NCBI RefSeq assembly: GCF_001854325.1
Contig: NZ_CP017755.1
Coordinates: 2,914,001-2,978,000 of the forward strand
Length of the DNA stretch: 64,000 bases
Source: Cupriavidus malaysiensis
GTDB lineage: Bacteria; Pseudomonadota; Gammaproteobacteria; Burkholderiales; Burkholderiaceae
Direction: 5' to 3'
This document shows, piece by piece, positions 28,252-37,515 of the stretch. A model generated the notes under the pieces. That model was not told the origin of the DNA and did no database searches. It saw only the letters and a list, made by a program, of their open reading frames with translations. The stretch's first letter is position 1. Each line of letters starts with the position of its first letter. Made by a program: the position numbers and the translations under genes.

Positions 28252-29211
28252 TCAGTCCTGCAGCGCGGCCCACATTTCCTTGTCGCGCTCGGCGGTCCAG
28301 ATGCGCGGGTGGCCGATGCCGCTGGCCTCGTCATAGGCGCGCGACACGTCGAAGGGCAGGCAGTGCTCGTAGATGAAGACCTGGGCGAACTTCGGGTCCA
28401 TCGACTTGCGCGTATGCGCCATCGCGCCCTTCAGGTCGAGACGCTCGGCCACCGCTTCCTTGCCGGCCTGGTACAGCGTGGTGACGAAGTCCTTGGTGTA
28501 GGCGATGCCCTTGGCCACTTCTGCCGGCGTGGTCAGCGCCGGGCCGCGGCCGGGCACCAGCTTCTCGGGCTGCAGCGCGGCCAGCGCGTCCAGCGTGGCC
28601 GGCCATTCGGCGAGCTGCGCGTCGCCGCAATAGCAGGCGGCGTCGTACTCCACCAGGTCGCCGGAGAACAGCACCTTCTGCGACGGCAGCCAGACCACGG
28701 TATCGCCCTTGGTATGGCCCGAGCCCAGGTGGGCGATGCGCACTTCCAGCTTGCCGAGGAACAGCGTCATCTCCTTCTCGAACACCAGCGTGGGCCAGGT
28801 CAGGCCCGGCACCGTCTCGACGCCGGCGAACAGGCGCGGGAAACGTTCGATCTCCGACTTCATGTCGGCCTCGCCGCGCTCCACGATCATCTCGTAGGTG
28901 CCGCGGCTGGCGATCACCTGCTGCGCGCCCTCGGCGAAATAGGCCGAGGCGCCCAGCACGCGCACCGCGTGGTAGTGCGACAGCACCACGTACTTGATCG
29001 GCTTGTCGGTGACCGAGCGGATCCTGGCGATCAGGTCCTGCGCCATCGCGGGCGTGGCCGTGGTGTCGACGATCAGCACGCCGTCGTCGCCGATGATCAC
29101 ACCGGAATTGGGGTCGCCTTCGGCGGTGTAGGCGTAGGCGTTCTCCGAGAGCTGGGTGAAGGTGACTTTCTTGGCTTCCAGGTCGGCCTGGGACGCGAAT
29201 GCTTTTGCCAT
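28252..29211 (-). CDS. MBL-fold metallo-hydrolase with altered metal motif
   Basis: A 319-residue protein with the metallo-beta-lactamase fold: ENAYAYTAEGDPNSGVIIGDDGVLIVDT, the histidine loop, SGHTKGDTVVWLPSQKVLFSGDLVEYD, and a final EHCLPFDVSRAYDE. The canonical HxHxDH motif reads HYHAVR (residues 79-84). The first two histidines remain, but the Asp and His that bind the second metal are Val83 and Arg84. The later His and Asp ligands are kept, so it could bind one metal. It heads the operon with the flavin hydroxylase, DUF2783 and MFS transporter. It may hydrolyse a thioester or lactone intermediate; this is an inference. Confidence 0.85.
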   Translation of the reverse strand: MAKAFASQADLEAKKVTFTQLSENAYAYTAEGDPNSGVIIGDDGVLIVDTTATPAMAQDLIARIRSVTDKPIKYVVLSHYHAVRVLGASAYFAEGAQQVIASRGTYEMIVERGEADMKSEIERFPRLFAGVETVPGLTWPTLVFEKEMTLFLGKLEVRIAHLGSGHTKGDTVVWLPSQKVLFSGDLVEYDAACYCGDAQLAEWPATLDALAALQPEKLVPGRGPALTTPAEVAKGIAYTKDFVTTLYQAGKEAVAERLDLKGAMAHTRKSMDPKFAQVFIYEHCLPFDVSRAYDEASGIGHPRIWTAERDKEMWAALQD

Positions 29212-29352
29212 GCTTGCCTCTCTCTAGGGGGGTTGGATCGAGGCGGACAGCGTGGCGGGCGGCGGGCGGGCCGGCTGCGCGCGGGGGACTGTCTCGCCCC
29301 GTATTGGTCTTGGATCTTGGCGCCGCGATGGCGCCGGTATCGGGGTAGAGGC

Positions 29353-29411
29353 ATCTTAGGAAAGCCCTCATTTTTAGTCAATAACAAATTGTGTTGTCTC
29401 TGACTAAAATG
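29353..29411 (-). promoter_or_regulatory. Promoter and inverted repeat upstream of the MBL-hydroxylase operon
   Basis: On the minus strand TTGACT (29376-29381) and TAAGAT (29353-29358) are separated by exactly 17 bp, a strong sigma70 promoter for the operon starting at 29211. An inverted repeat with arms TAGTCA (29375-29380) and TGACTA (29401-29406) begins in the -35 box. An operator for one of the two divergent IclR proteins is the simplest reading. Confidence 0.65.
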
Positions 29412-29546
29412 AAGAGGAGGACAGCCAGGAGGCCAGAACCCAGGGAAAACCCCGAGAGCGCCGGCTGCCCGGCGCGCAAGGCGCCCCGCTCACCGGCGGC
29501 GCGACCATCGCATCGATTACCATCTGGGCTTTCGAACGGGAGCAGC

Positions 29547-30335
29547 ATGAGCACAGCAGCGCAAGCGAGCACCGCGGCAGCCGACAAGGCCCAGCGCGGC
29601 ATCCAGAGCGTGGAGGTAGGCGGGCGCTTCCTGCGCGCGCTGGCCGACGCGCGCCGCCCGCTGGCGCTGGCCGAGCTGGCCGCGCAAACCCAGGTGACGC
29701 CGGCCCAGGCCCACACTTACCTGGTCAGCCTGACGCGCCTGGGCCTGATCAAGCGCGACCACCTGTCCGGCCGCTACGAGCCGGGACCGCTGGCGCTGCG
29801 GCTGGGCATGCTGCGGCTCGACCACGATCCCGCCTATCGCGCGGCGGTGCCGCGCGTCGATGCGCTGGCCGAGGCGATCCGCTTCAACGTGGCGATCAGC
29901 AGCGTGTCGCCGCGCGGGCCCACCATCGTGCGCTACGCGCACGCCGGCACGCCGCTGCACGTCAACCTGCACGTGGGCACGCTGATGTCGCTGCCCGCCA
30001 CCGCCACCGGGCGCGTGTTCTGCGCCTTCCTGCCCGAGACCCGCTGGCATGCCGCCTGGGCCCACCAGCAGAGCGGCGCCGCCGCCGCGGCCGGCTTCGA
30101 TGCGGCGCTCGATGCCATCCGCGCGCGCGGCATCGAGCGCGCGGTCGACGCCCCCAGCCCGGGCGTCAGCAGCCTCGCCGTGCCGGTGCGCGATACCGGC
30201 GGGCAATTGCGCCTGGTGCTGACCGCGATCGGCCCGAGCGGCTCCATCGACGTCGACTGGCAGGGCCCGGTCGCGCGGGCGCTGCTGGCCACCGCCGCGG
30301 ACATCGGCGCGCAGATCCCGGCGGAGGCAGCATGA
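29547..30335 (+). CDS. IclR family regulator (first of a tandem pair)
   Basis: A 262-residue IclR-type protein. The winged HTH is RGIQSVEVGGRFLRALADARRPLALAELAAQTQVTPAQAHTYLVSLTRLGLIKRD. The effector domain includes HVGTLMSLPATATGRVFCAFLPE and a C-terminal VSSLAVPVRDTGGQLRLVLTAIG. The ATG at 29547 is preferred to an upstream extension because it begins just before the conserved HTH. It is divergent from the MBL-hydroxylase operon, 335 bp away. Its stop overlaps the next IclR gene by 4 bp (ATGA), so the two are cotranslated. Confidence 0.9.
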   Translation: MSTAAQASTAAADKAQRGIQSVEVGGRFLRALADARRPLALAELAAQTQVTPAQAHTYLVSLTRLGLIKRDHLSGRYEPGPLALRLGMLRLDHDPAYRAAVPRVDALAEAIRFNVAISSVSPRGPTIVRYAHAGTPLHVNLHVGTLMSLPATATGRVFCAFLPETRWHAAWAHQQSGAAAAAGFDAALDAIRARGIERAVDAPSPGVSSLAVPVRDTGGQLRLVLTAIGPSGSIDVDWQGPVARALLATAADIGAQIPAEAA

Positions 30336-31198
30336 GCCGCACCCGCAACAGCCCCGACAACGGCGCCGCCGCAGACGACGCCAACGACGCCAACGACGGC
30401 GGCGCGAGCGACGGCGGCAGGCCGCAACGCGGCATCCAGTCGCTGGACAACACCGGCCAGCTGCTCGCCGCGCTGGTCGCCGCCGGGCGCCCGCTGCCCT
30501 TGTCCGAGCTGGCGCGCGCAGCCGGCATGGCGCCGGCCAAGGCCTTCCCCCACCTGGTCAGCCTGCAGAAGACCGGCCTGCTGGCGCGCGACGCTGGCGG
30601 AGACTTCATGGCCGGTCCGCTCAGCCTCGAACTGGGCCTGATCGCGCTGCAGCGTCTGTCGCCGGCACGCGAGGCCGAGCCCGAGGTGATCGAGCTGGCC
30701 GGCGCCACCGGCCTGAGCGTGGCGATGGCCGTGCTCGGGCCGCTGGGCCCGACCGTGGTGCGGCTGGAGGAGGCCGCGCGGCCGCAGCACGTCAGCCTGC
30801 GCGTGGGCACTGTGATGTCGCTGGTCAATACCGCGATCGGCCGTGTCTGGGCGGCCTGGCTGCCGCCCGAGGCGCTGGCCGCGCGGCTCGGCCAGGACAG
30901 CCTGCGCATGGCCGGCGGCACGCCGCCGGCCGACTACCCGCAGCGCCTCGCGCGTATCCGGGCCGGCCACATCGACAACGCCCAGGGCCGGCCCGTGCCC
31001 GGCATCGATACGCTGGCCGCGCCGGTGTTCGACCATACCGGCAGCCTGGCGCTGGTGATCGCCGTGATGGGCAGCACCGGCAGCTTCGACAGCGATACCG
31101 GCAGCGCTACCGCGGACCTGCTGCGGCAGGCCGCGCGGCGGCTCTCCTGGCGCTTCGGTGCGCCGGCCGAGGCGAGCGGGACCGCCGGCGGCACCTGA
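30332..31198 (+). CDS. IclR family regulator (second of a tandem pair)
   Basis: A 288-residue IclR-type protein related to its upstream neighbour. It has an Asp/Asn/Gly-rich N-terminal extension (about 30 residues), the HTH (RGIQSLDNTGQLLAALVAAGRPLPLSELARAAGMAPAKAFPHLVSLQKTGLLARD) and the effector domain (RVGTVMSLVNTAIGRVWAAWLP, IDTLAAPVFDHTGSLALVIAVMG). The overlap with the first gene points to a tandem duplication followed by divergence. The pair may act as a heteromer or respond to two different intermediates of the divergent pathway; the sequence does not say which. Confidence 0.9.
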   Translation: MSRTRNSPDNGAAADDANDANDGGASDGGRPQRGIQSLDNTGQLLAALVAAGRPLPLSELARAAGMAPAKAFPHLVSLQKTGLLARDAGGDFMAGPLSLELGLIALQRLSPAREAEPEVIELAGATGLSVAMAVLGPLGPTVVRLEEAARPQHVSLRVGTVMSLVNTAIGRVWAAWLPPEALAARLGQDSLRMAGGTPPADYPQRLARIRAGHIDNAQGRPVPGIDTLAAPVFDHTGSLALVIAVMGSTGSFDSDTGSATADLLRQAARRLSWRFGAPAEASGTAGGT

Positions 31199-31271
31199 AG
31201 CTCACCGTCCCCGTCCCGTCACCGGCCATCCGCGCGAGCGGCGCTACGCTCCGTGCGCCGTCCGGCCAGGC

Positions 31272-31727
31272 TCAAGCCGTGCCCTGCGCATCCGACGCGG
31301 ACCGCTCGTACAGGGGCCCATCCCAGCCATCGAGGTACTTCGGCAGGGCGTCTTCCACCTCGATGACGCGCTCGCGATAGAACAGGTGCATGGCCGGCTG
31401 CAGCGCCGGCGGCAGCCCGCCGCCGGCGGCGCGTGCCAGCAGCGCGTTGGGCAGCACGCGCATGCCCAGGCGGTTGGTGCCGTACAGCGTCTCGCCGCAG
31501 GCCGCGCAGAAGGCCCGCGACAGCCGCTTGTGCGGATGCGCGAAGTGCGCCAGCGCGCCGCGCACCAGGCTGACATCGTCGGCCTGCCAGGCCGTGGCCG
31601 CCAGCATCGGCGTCCCGTAGAAGTCGCGGCAGGTGCCGCAATGGCAGTTCGCGCGCGCGGCCGGCTGGCCGTCCAGGCGCAGTTCGACGGCACCGCACAG
31701 GCAGGCAAGCGATCGGGGAATCGGCAT
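31272..31727 (-). CDS. GFA/CENP-V domain zinc protein
   Basis: A 151-residue protein of the GFA (glutathione-dependent formaldehyde-activating) / CENP-V fold. The zinc ligands appear in order: CLCGAV near residue 10, CHCGTC near 30, and CAACG near 73. Family residues such as FYG and LYGTN surround them. GFA enzymes condense formaldehyde with glutathione, but most homologues have unknown substrates. The ATG at 31727 is chosen over an Arg-rich extension. It ends convergent with the second IclR gene and has no clear operon partner. Confidence 0.85.
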   Translation of the reverse strand: MPIPRSLACLCGAVELRLDGQPAARANCHCGTCRDFYGTPMLAATAWQADDVSLVRGALAHFAHPHKRLSRAFCAACGETLYGTNRLGMRVLPNALLARAAGGGLPPALQPAMHLFYRERVIEVEDALPKYLDGWDGPLYERSASDAQGTA

Positions 31728-32079
31728 GGACAAGCGTCTCCTTCTTGGGAAATCCGGATGAGTGGGCCGGTCCGCGCATGGACCCGCCGCGGCCCCGGTC
31801 CTGACACAAAGTGTCGAGATGCTACACGCTGTCGCCCGGTCGCGCCGGGGCGTGAGTCCGGCATCGCTGGAGCGGCGTCCGCGCGCCGAGCGGGTCACGA
31901 CCGGGGCGGCCGATCATCCTGGCTTCCGCTCCGTCTTGTCCTCCCTATCCGCGCGCATCTGGCGCGGCAGGCCATGCCAGGCGCATCGGTGAGCCTGGCC
32001 GCCGAGTTCCGATGCGAGCGCCGGGAGTGCCATGGCAAGCAGGACCAGCAATCTGTTCAGCGCCTGCCTCCCGGATGCC
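31728..32079. other. 352-bp intergenic region with no visible gene
   Basis: The stretch between the GFA gene start and the stop of the Tat-exported hydrolase shows no family-like frame, clear terminator or repeat. It probably contains the GFA promoter and the 3' end of the hydrolase transcript. Confidence 0.55.
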
Positions 32080-33132
32080 TCAGTGCCCGTCGACATCGAG
32101 CACCGCCTGCGCAAACGCCGCGGGGGCTTCCTGCGGAAGGTTGTGGCCGATCCCGCCGCGCAGGTCCCGATGTTCGTACCATCCGGCGAACTTGCTGGCG
32201 TAGGCACTGGGCACGGGGTGCGGCGCGCCATTGGCGTCGCCTTCCATGGTGATGGTGGGCACACCGATGACGGGCGCGCTGGCGAGCCGCTTTTCGATCT
32301 CGTCGAACCTGGCTTCCCCGCTGACCAGCCCCTGCCGCCAGCGGTAGTTGTGCACGGTGATGTCCACGTGGTCGGGATTGTCGAAGGCGGCCGCGCTGCG
32401 CTCGAACGTGGCATCGTCGAACTTCCATGCCGGCGACGCCAGTTGCCAGATCAGCCTGGCGAACTGGTGCGTGTACTTCTGGTAGCCGGCGCGGCCGCGC
32501 TCCGTGGCGAAGTAGAACTGGTACCACCACTGGAGCTCGGCTTCGGGCGGCAGCGGCTGCTTGCCGGCGGCCTGGCTGCCGATCAGGTAGCCGCTCACGG
32601 AGACCAGCCCCCTGCAGCGCTCCGGCCACAAGGCGGCCATGATGTCGGCGGTGCGCGCGCCCCAGTCGAAGCCGGCCACCACGGCATCCTGGATATGGAG
32701 CGCGTCCATCAGCGCAATCATGTCCGCGGCGATGGCCGATGGCTGGCCGTTGCGCATGGTGTCGGCGGACAGGAAGGTCGTCGATCCATAGCCGCGCAGG
32801 TAGGGAACGATCACTCGATAGCCGCGCGCCGCCAAGCGGGGCGCGACCTCGGCAAAGCTGTGGATGTCATAGGGCCAGCCGTGCAGCAGCAGCGCCACGG
32901 GCCCGTCGGCCGGGCCGGCCTCGGCATAGCCGACGTTGAGCACCCCGGCGTGGATATGCTTGATCGGTGCGAAGGCCGCCTGGGCGGCCGGCGCGACCGA
33001 GGGCAGGGCCCTTGCTTGCGCCGGACCGCCCTGGGCCCGGGCAGCCTGCGACAGGCCAAGCTGTGCCGCGGCCAGCGCCGCCGCCGCTGCGCCCAGAAAG
33101 CCCCGGCGAGGCATATTGACGTTCTCGGACAT
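32080..33132 (-). CDS. Tat-exported alpha/beta hydrolase (epoxide-hydrolase-like)
   Basis: A 350-residue secreted hydrolase. A twin-arginine signal (PRRGFLGAA, residues 8-16, then an Ala-rich stretch to about 33) would export it folded to the periplasm. The mature part has the oxyanion motif HGWPYD (84-89) and the nucleophile elbow GFDWGA with Asp156, as in epoxide hydrolases and haloalkane dehalogenases. A catalytic His lies in GGIGHNLPQE near the end. It lies 241 bp downstream of a CxxC redoxin gene on the same strand. A TGTATC-N4-TGTATG box lies 113 bp upstream of the ATG, so it may belong to the two-component regulon of this island. Confidence 0.87.
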   Translation of the reverse strand: MSENVNMPRRGFLGAAAAALAAAQLGLSQAARAQGGPAQARALPSVAPAAQAAFAPIKHIHAGVLNVGYAEAGPADGPVALLLHGWPYDIHSFAEVAPRLAARGYRVIVPYLRGYGSTTFLSADTMRNGQPSAIAADMIALMDALHIQDAVVAGFDWGARTADIMAALWPERCRGLVSVSGYLIGSQAAGKQPLPPEAELQWWYQFYFATERGRAGYQKYTHQFARLIWQLASPAWKFDDATFERSAAAFDNPDHVDITVHNYRWRQGLVSGEARFDEIEKRLASAPVIGVPTITMEGDANGAPHPVPSAYASKFAGWYEHRDLRGGIGHNLPQEAPAAFAQAVLDVDGH

Positions 33133-33244
33133 ATTTCGCTCCTGTGTGTGTGATCAACCTGGGCACGAGTCTAGGAGGCCATCGCAAGCGCCATGTGTCG
33201 GGCCCCGGGGGGATTTGTATCGCCCGATGGATACGCGCGGCTGC

Positions 33245-33260
33245 CATACACGCAGATACA
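33245..33260 (-). promoter_or_regulatory. TGTATC-N4-TGTATG box upstream of the Tat hydrolase
   Basis: On the minus strand TGTATC (33260-33255) and TGTATG (33250-33245) are exactly 10 bp apart start to start. The box is 113 bp upstream of the hydrolase start. A weak -10 (TAGACT, 33168-33173) lies between them. The same architecture recurs at 35025-35040 and 37373-37388. Direct repeats on one face of the helix fit an OmpR-family dimer. Confidence 0.6.
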
Positions 33261-33373
33261 AAGCGGCGCGGCCAGGCCGGGCCGTGCGGCAATCATCGCC
33301 AAGCGTGACGAAGGCGGCGCAAGGCATCCGCGTTGCCGGAATGCCGGTGTCCTGCGTATCCATCAACGGGAAG

Positions 33374-33928
33374 CTAGCGCGCCGTCCCGGCCTTGCCCGC
33401 CGCCAGCAGCTTCTGGATCGCGGCTTCCGTTTCCTGGTACCGTCCCTCGCCATCGTGCCGATAGACGATGCGGCCGCTGGCATCGATCAGGTAGGTGGCG
33501 GGCCAGTACTGGTTGCGGTATGCCGACCAGGTCCCGTACCGATTGTCCTGCGCCACCGGATAGCGGATATCGAAGCGCTTGAGCGCGGCCTGCACATTGG
33601 CCGTCGATTTCTCGAACGGGAACTCGGGCGTGTGCACGCCCACCACCACCAGGCCCTGGTCCTTGTACTTCTCGTACCACTGCTTCACGTGCGGCAAGGT
33701 GTTGACGCAGTTGACGCACGCGTACGTCCAGAACTCGACCAGCACCACCTTGCCGCGCAGCTGCTGCATCGTCAGCGGCGCGGAGTTCAGCCAGTGCTCG
33801 ATGTTCGCGAATTCCGGTGCCTGGGCCTGCTCGGCCAGCGTGGGGCTCTCAGCGGCGGCACCTGTGCCGAAGGTATAGATGGCGGCAATGCCGGAAGCCG
33901 CCAGAAGAGCGCGGATGAGAAGGCGCAT
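33374..33928 (-). CDS. DipZ/TlpA-like CxxC redoxin
   Basis: A 184-residue secreted thioredoxin-fold protein. The signal peptide covers about residues 1-25 (ending GAAAE). The active site CVNC is at 71-74 in VEFWTYACVNCVNTLPHVKQWYEKY, the form seen in the C-terminal domain of DipZ-type proteins. VVGVHTPEFPFEK and the cis-Pro region YWPATYLID follow. It would carry electrons in the periplasm, probably received through the CcdA protein encoded at 37516. It lies 82 bp downstream of ohr on the same strand. DipZ proteins join CcdA and this domain; here the two parts are separate genes. Confidence 0.87.
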   Translation of the reverse strand: MRLLIRALLAASGIAAIYTFGTGAAAESPTLAEQAQAPEFANIEHWLNSAPLTMQQLRGKVVLVEFWTYACVNCVNTLPHVKQWYEKYKDQGLVVVGVHTPEFPFEKSTANVQAALKRFDIRYPVAQDNRYGTWSAYRNQYWPATYLIDASGRIVYRHDGEGRYQETEAAIQKLLAAGKAGTAR

Positions 33929-34010
33929 GGTTCAGGACTCAGCAGAAAATGCAGAAAATGGCGTCGGAGGGAATGCCCCTGGTCCGGCATGCCGGACCAG
34001 GGGACAGGGA

Positions 34011-34430
34011 TCAGACCAGCACGGTCTCGATGTGGATGTTGCCGTGCAGCGCCTTCGAGTACGGACAGGTGCGGTGCGCGGAGTCCACCAGCGCCCGGGC
34101 CACTTCGCGCTCGATGCCGGGGAGGTGTACGCGCAGCCGTGCCTGCAGGAGGTACTCGATACCTGCCGTGCCCAGGTCCACTTCCGCATCCACCGACAGG
34201 TCTTCCGGCAGCTTGATCTTCTGCTTGCCTGCAGCCAGTCCGATGGCACCGATGAAGCAGGCGGACCAGCCGGCGGCCAGCAGCTGTTCCGGGTTGGTGC
34301 CGTGCCCCTTGCTGCCAGGCGAAGACAGCGCGATGTCGAGCCTGCCGTCGTCGCTGCGCGCCGAGCCGTCGCGGCCGCCGGAAGTGATGTGGACCTTGCC
34401 GGTATAGAGGACTTTTTCAATGCGGGTCAT
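34011..34430 (-). CDS. ohr: Organic hydroperoxide resistance peroxidase Ohr
   Basis: A 139-residue Ohr/OsmC-family peroxidase that reduces organic hydroperoxides with a reactive thiol. Both catalytic cysteines are present: Cys58 in NPEQLLAAGWSACFIGAI and Cys122 in AHRTCPYSKA. Length and ends match Ohr rather than OsmC. Ohr is usually controlled by OhrR (MarR family), but no ohrR is adjacent. Instead the gene lies between a PY.DGA-repeat protein and a CxxC redoxin, next to a two-component system. Control by that system is suggested by the box at 35025-35040. Confidence 0.93.
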   Translation of the reverse strand: MTRIEKVLYTGKVHITSGGRDGSARSDDGRLDIALSSPGSKGHGTNPEQLLAAGWSACFIGAIGLAAGKQKIKLPEDLSVDAEVDLGTAGIEYLLQARLRVHLPGIEREVARALVDSAHRTCPYSKALHGNIHIETVLV

Positions 34431-34499
34431 GGTGTTTTCCTTCTTGCGTTCAACAGGTATTCAGCGTCGGATTGCCGAGAGTTGAGAGACGTCCCGTGC

Positions 34500-34832
34500 T
34501 CAGGCGTAGGCGCCATCGAGATAGGGGTCGGCCGCGCGGGCCGGTTCGGCCGATACCCCGGTGCGGTCCATGCCCGCCACGGTGCGCGCGCCGTCGCCGT
34601 AGGCATTCACGTTGCGCGCGCCGTCGACGTACGGGCTGCGCTGGTCCTGCACGGCACGGGCACCCTCGCTGAACACGTCGCGGGAATCCTGGGCGGCGCG
34701 GGCGCCATCCGCGTACGGGTTGCGGGCACCGAGGACGGATGCCTGTGCGCCGGCGGCGGCAGTGGCGGCGGCGGTGGCGGCGACGACGAGGGAGGCAGCG
34801 AGAACGAGGCGCTTGGCGAAGTTGTTGGACAT
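34500..34832 (-). CDS. Secreted PY.DGA-repeat protein (paralogue 2)
   Basis: A 110-residue secreted protein of unknown function. The signal peptide covers residues 1-30 (KRLVLAASLVVAATAAATAAAGAQA). The mature part contains five degenerate repeats: NPYADGAR, DVFSEGAR, SPYVDGAR, NAYGDGAR and DPYLDGA. Paralogue 1 at 8495-8836 has the same core. AAAGGAAAACC precedes the ATG at 34832. It heads the group with ohr and the redoxin, with gaps of 69 and 82 bp. A role in periplasmic stress is inferred only from its neighbours. Confidence 0.75.
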   Translation of the reverse strand: MSNNFAKRLVLAASLVVAATAAATAAAGAQASVLGARNPYADGARAAQDSRDVFSEGARAVQDQRSPYVDGARNVNAYGDGARTVAGMDRTGVSAEPARAADPYLDGAYA

Positions 34833-35024
34833 GATGGTTTTCCTTTGCATTGAATGCGGTTGCGTGGTTCGTGGCCTGGATTGCCGGCAGGTAAGCCGAA
34901 GCAGCGTTTTCGCTTTGTCCCTTGTGCGTTGCGCTGCCACGGAACGTATTTAAGGCGCCCCACGTATCGCGCCCGTAGCAGGATCGGGGCCCTTGTGTCT
35001 GGCCACGTATCGGTGCGACGCCTC

Positions 35025-35040
35025 GATACAAAGGCATACA
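35025..35040 (-). promoter_or_regulatory. TGTATG-N4-TGTATC box upstream of PY.DGA-ohr-redoxin genes
   Basis: On the minus strand TGTATG (35040-35035) and TGTATC (35030-35025) are spaced exactly 10 bp apart, as in the boxes at 33245-33260 and 37373-37388. The target would be the minus-strand group starting at 34832. Confidence 0.6.
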
Positions 35041-35124
35041 AAAAGGCGGGGAGAAGCGGCGCGGCGTCAGGAGAACCGGGGAAGACGGCGGAGCGCCGTG
35101 TGCGCGGGAGGAGCGCTGAAACGA

Positions 35125-35155
35125 CATGGCCGCGCCAGAAATCGGCGCGGCCATG
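35125..35155 (-). terminator. Candidate terminator after the sensor kinase gene
   Basis: A perfect 12-bp stem (CATGGCCGCGCC at 35125-35136, complement at 35144-35155, 7-base loop) begins 52 bp beyond the kinase stop. The minus-strand sequence after it is TCGTTTC, a poor T tract. It may end the kinase transcript inefficiently. Confidence 0.5.
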
Positions 35156-35207
35156 GGAGGCGCGGCGAGGACGGGACCGCGCCGGCCGGAGGGGGAGGGG
35201 CGGGCGG

Positions 35208-36508
35208 TCAGCCGATGCGGATCTCGGCCACCAGGCCACCGCCCTCGCGATTGCGCAGCTTCAGCGAGCCGCCCATGGCCAAGGCCAGCTGGTGAGCGAT
35301 GGCCAGGCCCAGCCCTGTGCCGCCGGTTTCGCGATTGCGCGACGCCTCCAGCCTGACAAAGGGCTGCAGTACGGCCTCCAGCTTGTCTTCGGGGATGCCG
35401 CCGCCACGGTCCATCACCGCGATGATCACGACGTCCCGATCGCGGCGCACGCTCAGCTCGGCGGCTCCGCCGCCGTACTTGATGGCGTTGTCGACCAGGT
35501 TGGTCAGCACGCGCCGCAGCGTATTGGGCCGCGTCACGAGCGCTCCGCCGGCGTTCTCCACGAGTGACACGGCCTTGCCGGTGTCCTGGTAGTCGTAGAC
35601 CAGGCTCTCGACCAGGGAGCCGAGGTCGATCCGCGACGCCTTCTCGCCCTCGCCGCCCGCGGTGCGCGCGTACGCCAGCCCTTCCTGAACCAGTGTCTGG
35701 ATCTCGCCCAGGTCGCTCATCATCTTGCGCCGCTCCTCGGAATCCTCGGCCATCTCGGCGCGCAGCTTCATCCGCGTGATGGGTGTCTGCAAATCGTGGG
35801 AGATGGCCGCCAGGATCTGCACGCGCTCGGCGACGAATTGCGCGATACGGTCGCTCAGGGCATTGAAGGCCCGCGCCGCGCGCGCCAGCTCGATCGGTCC
35901 GTTTTCGTCGAGCGGCGGCGATTTCGCATTCGGGTTGAGCGTGTCGGCGGCATCGGCCAGGGCCACCAGCGGGCGGATGGCCAGCCGCACGGCGAACCAG
36001 CAGCACACGATCAGCAGCAGTAACTGCAGTACCAGCACATAGGGCAGCCACTGTGCGATCGGCGTCATGCGCGGATGCACGTCGATGGTCAGCGGGCTGC
36101 CATCGCTCAGGGTCAGGTGGGCCTGCACGCGCTTGCCGTCGCCGGGAATCGATTGCACGGTCACGGGAAACCGGCCGCCGCTGGCATCCATGATGCGCTG
36201 TGCGATGTCCTTGCCGCGCTGGGTCATTTCGGGTACGCCCGGCAAGCCCGGCCCCAGGATGTACTGGTAGTTGCCGCGATTCACGCGCGGCAGCCATTGC
36301 GGCCGCTCCGCCGCGGGCAAGCGGTCGAGGATGGCCACCGATGTGGCCACGTCTGTTTCCAGCGTGCCCAGCATCACCTGTCGCGCCGAAATATAGCGTT
36401 CCGCGAACAGTACCGCGAACGACAGCAGATGGGCGACGATGATGCCCGCCAGCAGGACCAGGAACAGCCGTGCTCCCAGCGTGCGTGGCCAGCGCCAGCG
36501 GCGCGTGT

Positions 36509-36512
<4 letters not shown>
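35208..36512 (-). CDS. EnvZ-like sensor histidine kinase
   Basis: A 434-residue inner-membrane kinase. Transmembrane segments lie at about 13-35 and 157-177, with a 120-residue periplasmic sensor between them (YQYILGPGLPGVPEMTQRG, PVTVQSIPGDGKRVQAHLTLSDG). A HAMP region, the dimerisation helix with His239 (ISHDLQTPITRMKL), and the ATPase motifs (NLVDNAIKYG, MDRGGGIPED, GGTGLGLAIAHQL) follow. It overlaps the regulator gene upstream by 4 bp. A local role in sensing periplasmic redox or peroxide damage is inferred from the surrounding Ohr, redoxin and CcdA genes. Confidence 0.92.
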
Positions 36513-37252
<740 letters not shown>

Positions 37253-37310
37253 CGGTTTCACCCCTGGAGAATGATCTGGAATGGTCTCGGCCGGGAAAGT
37301 GGACGATCCG

Positions 37311-37346
37311 TCTGTTGGCGAGTCTGTTGGCGAGTCTGTTGGCGAG
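37311..37346. repeat. Three perfect 12-bp tandem repeats (TCTGTTGGCGAG)
   Basis: Three exact copies lie in the region between the divergent regulator (37252) and ccdA (37516), 59 bp upstream of the regulator start. They occupy its probable 5' leader. Confidence 0.85.
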
Positions 37347-37372
37347 ATTGTATGGGCGTCGGAGTGCTGCCG

Positions 37373-37388
37373 TGTATCGCAATGTATC
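37373..37388 (+). promoter_or_regulatory. TGTATC-N4-TGTATC box between the response regulator and ccdA
   Basis: Two perfect TGTATC copies start at 37373 and 37383, exactly one helical turn apart. The box is 128 bp upstream of ccdA and 121 bp upstream of the regulator, so it could serve either or both. It matches the boxes at 33245 and 35025. Confidence 0.6.
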
Positions 37389-37515
37389 TGGCCGCACCAG
37401 GCCCACAAAGCGGTACAACTTCCCGGGCTTGACGACACATTGATGGTAGATGCGGGGCGCCCAATCGGAGGCATGCCAGAACCCTGGCCAGCCTGTTGAC
37501 GAAAGGAACCCGATC

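Larger units (their letters stand above)
34833..35207. other. 375-bp control region of the PY.DGA-ohr group
   Basis: No gene is seen. The region holds the TGTATG-N4-TGTATC box at 35025-35040 (minus strand), two identical 10-mers CCACGTATCG (34960-34969 and 35003-35012), and the hairpin at 35125-35155 behind the kinase gene. The box is 193 bp upstream of the PY.DGA start, far for a simple activator, so the transcription start is probably well upstream of the start codon. Confidence 0.6.

Noticed and set aside
33216-33234. GTATC-N8-GATAC inverted repeat near the hydrolase promoter
   Set aside because: It has a different geometry from the 10-bp direct repeats and short arms. It may be chance or an accessory half-site, so it is not called as a feature.
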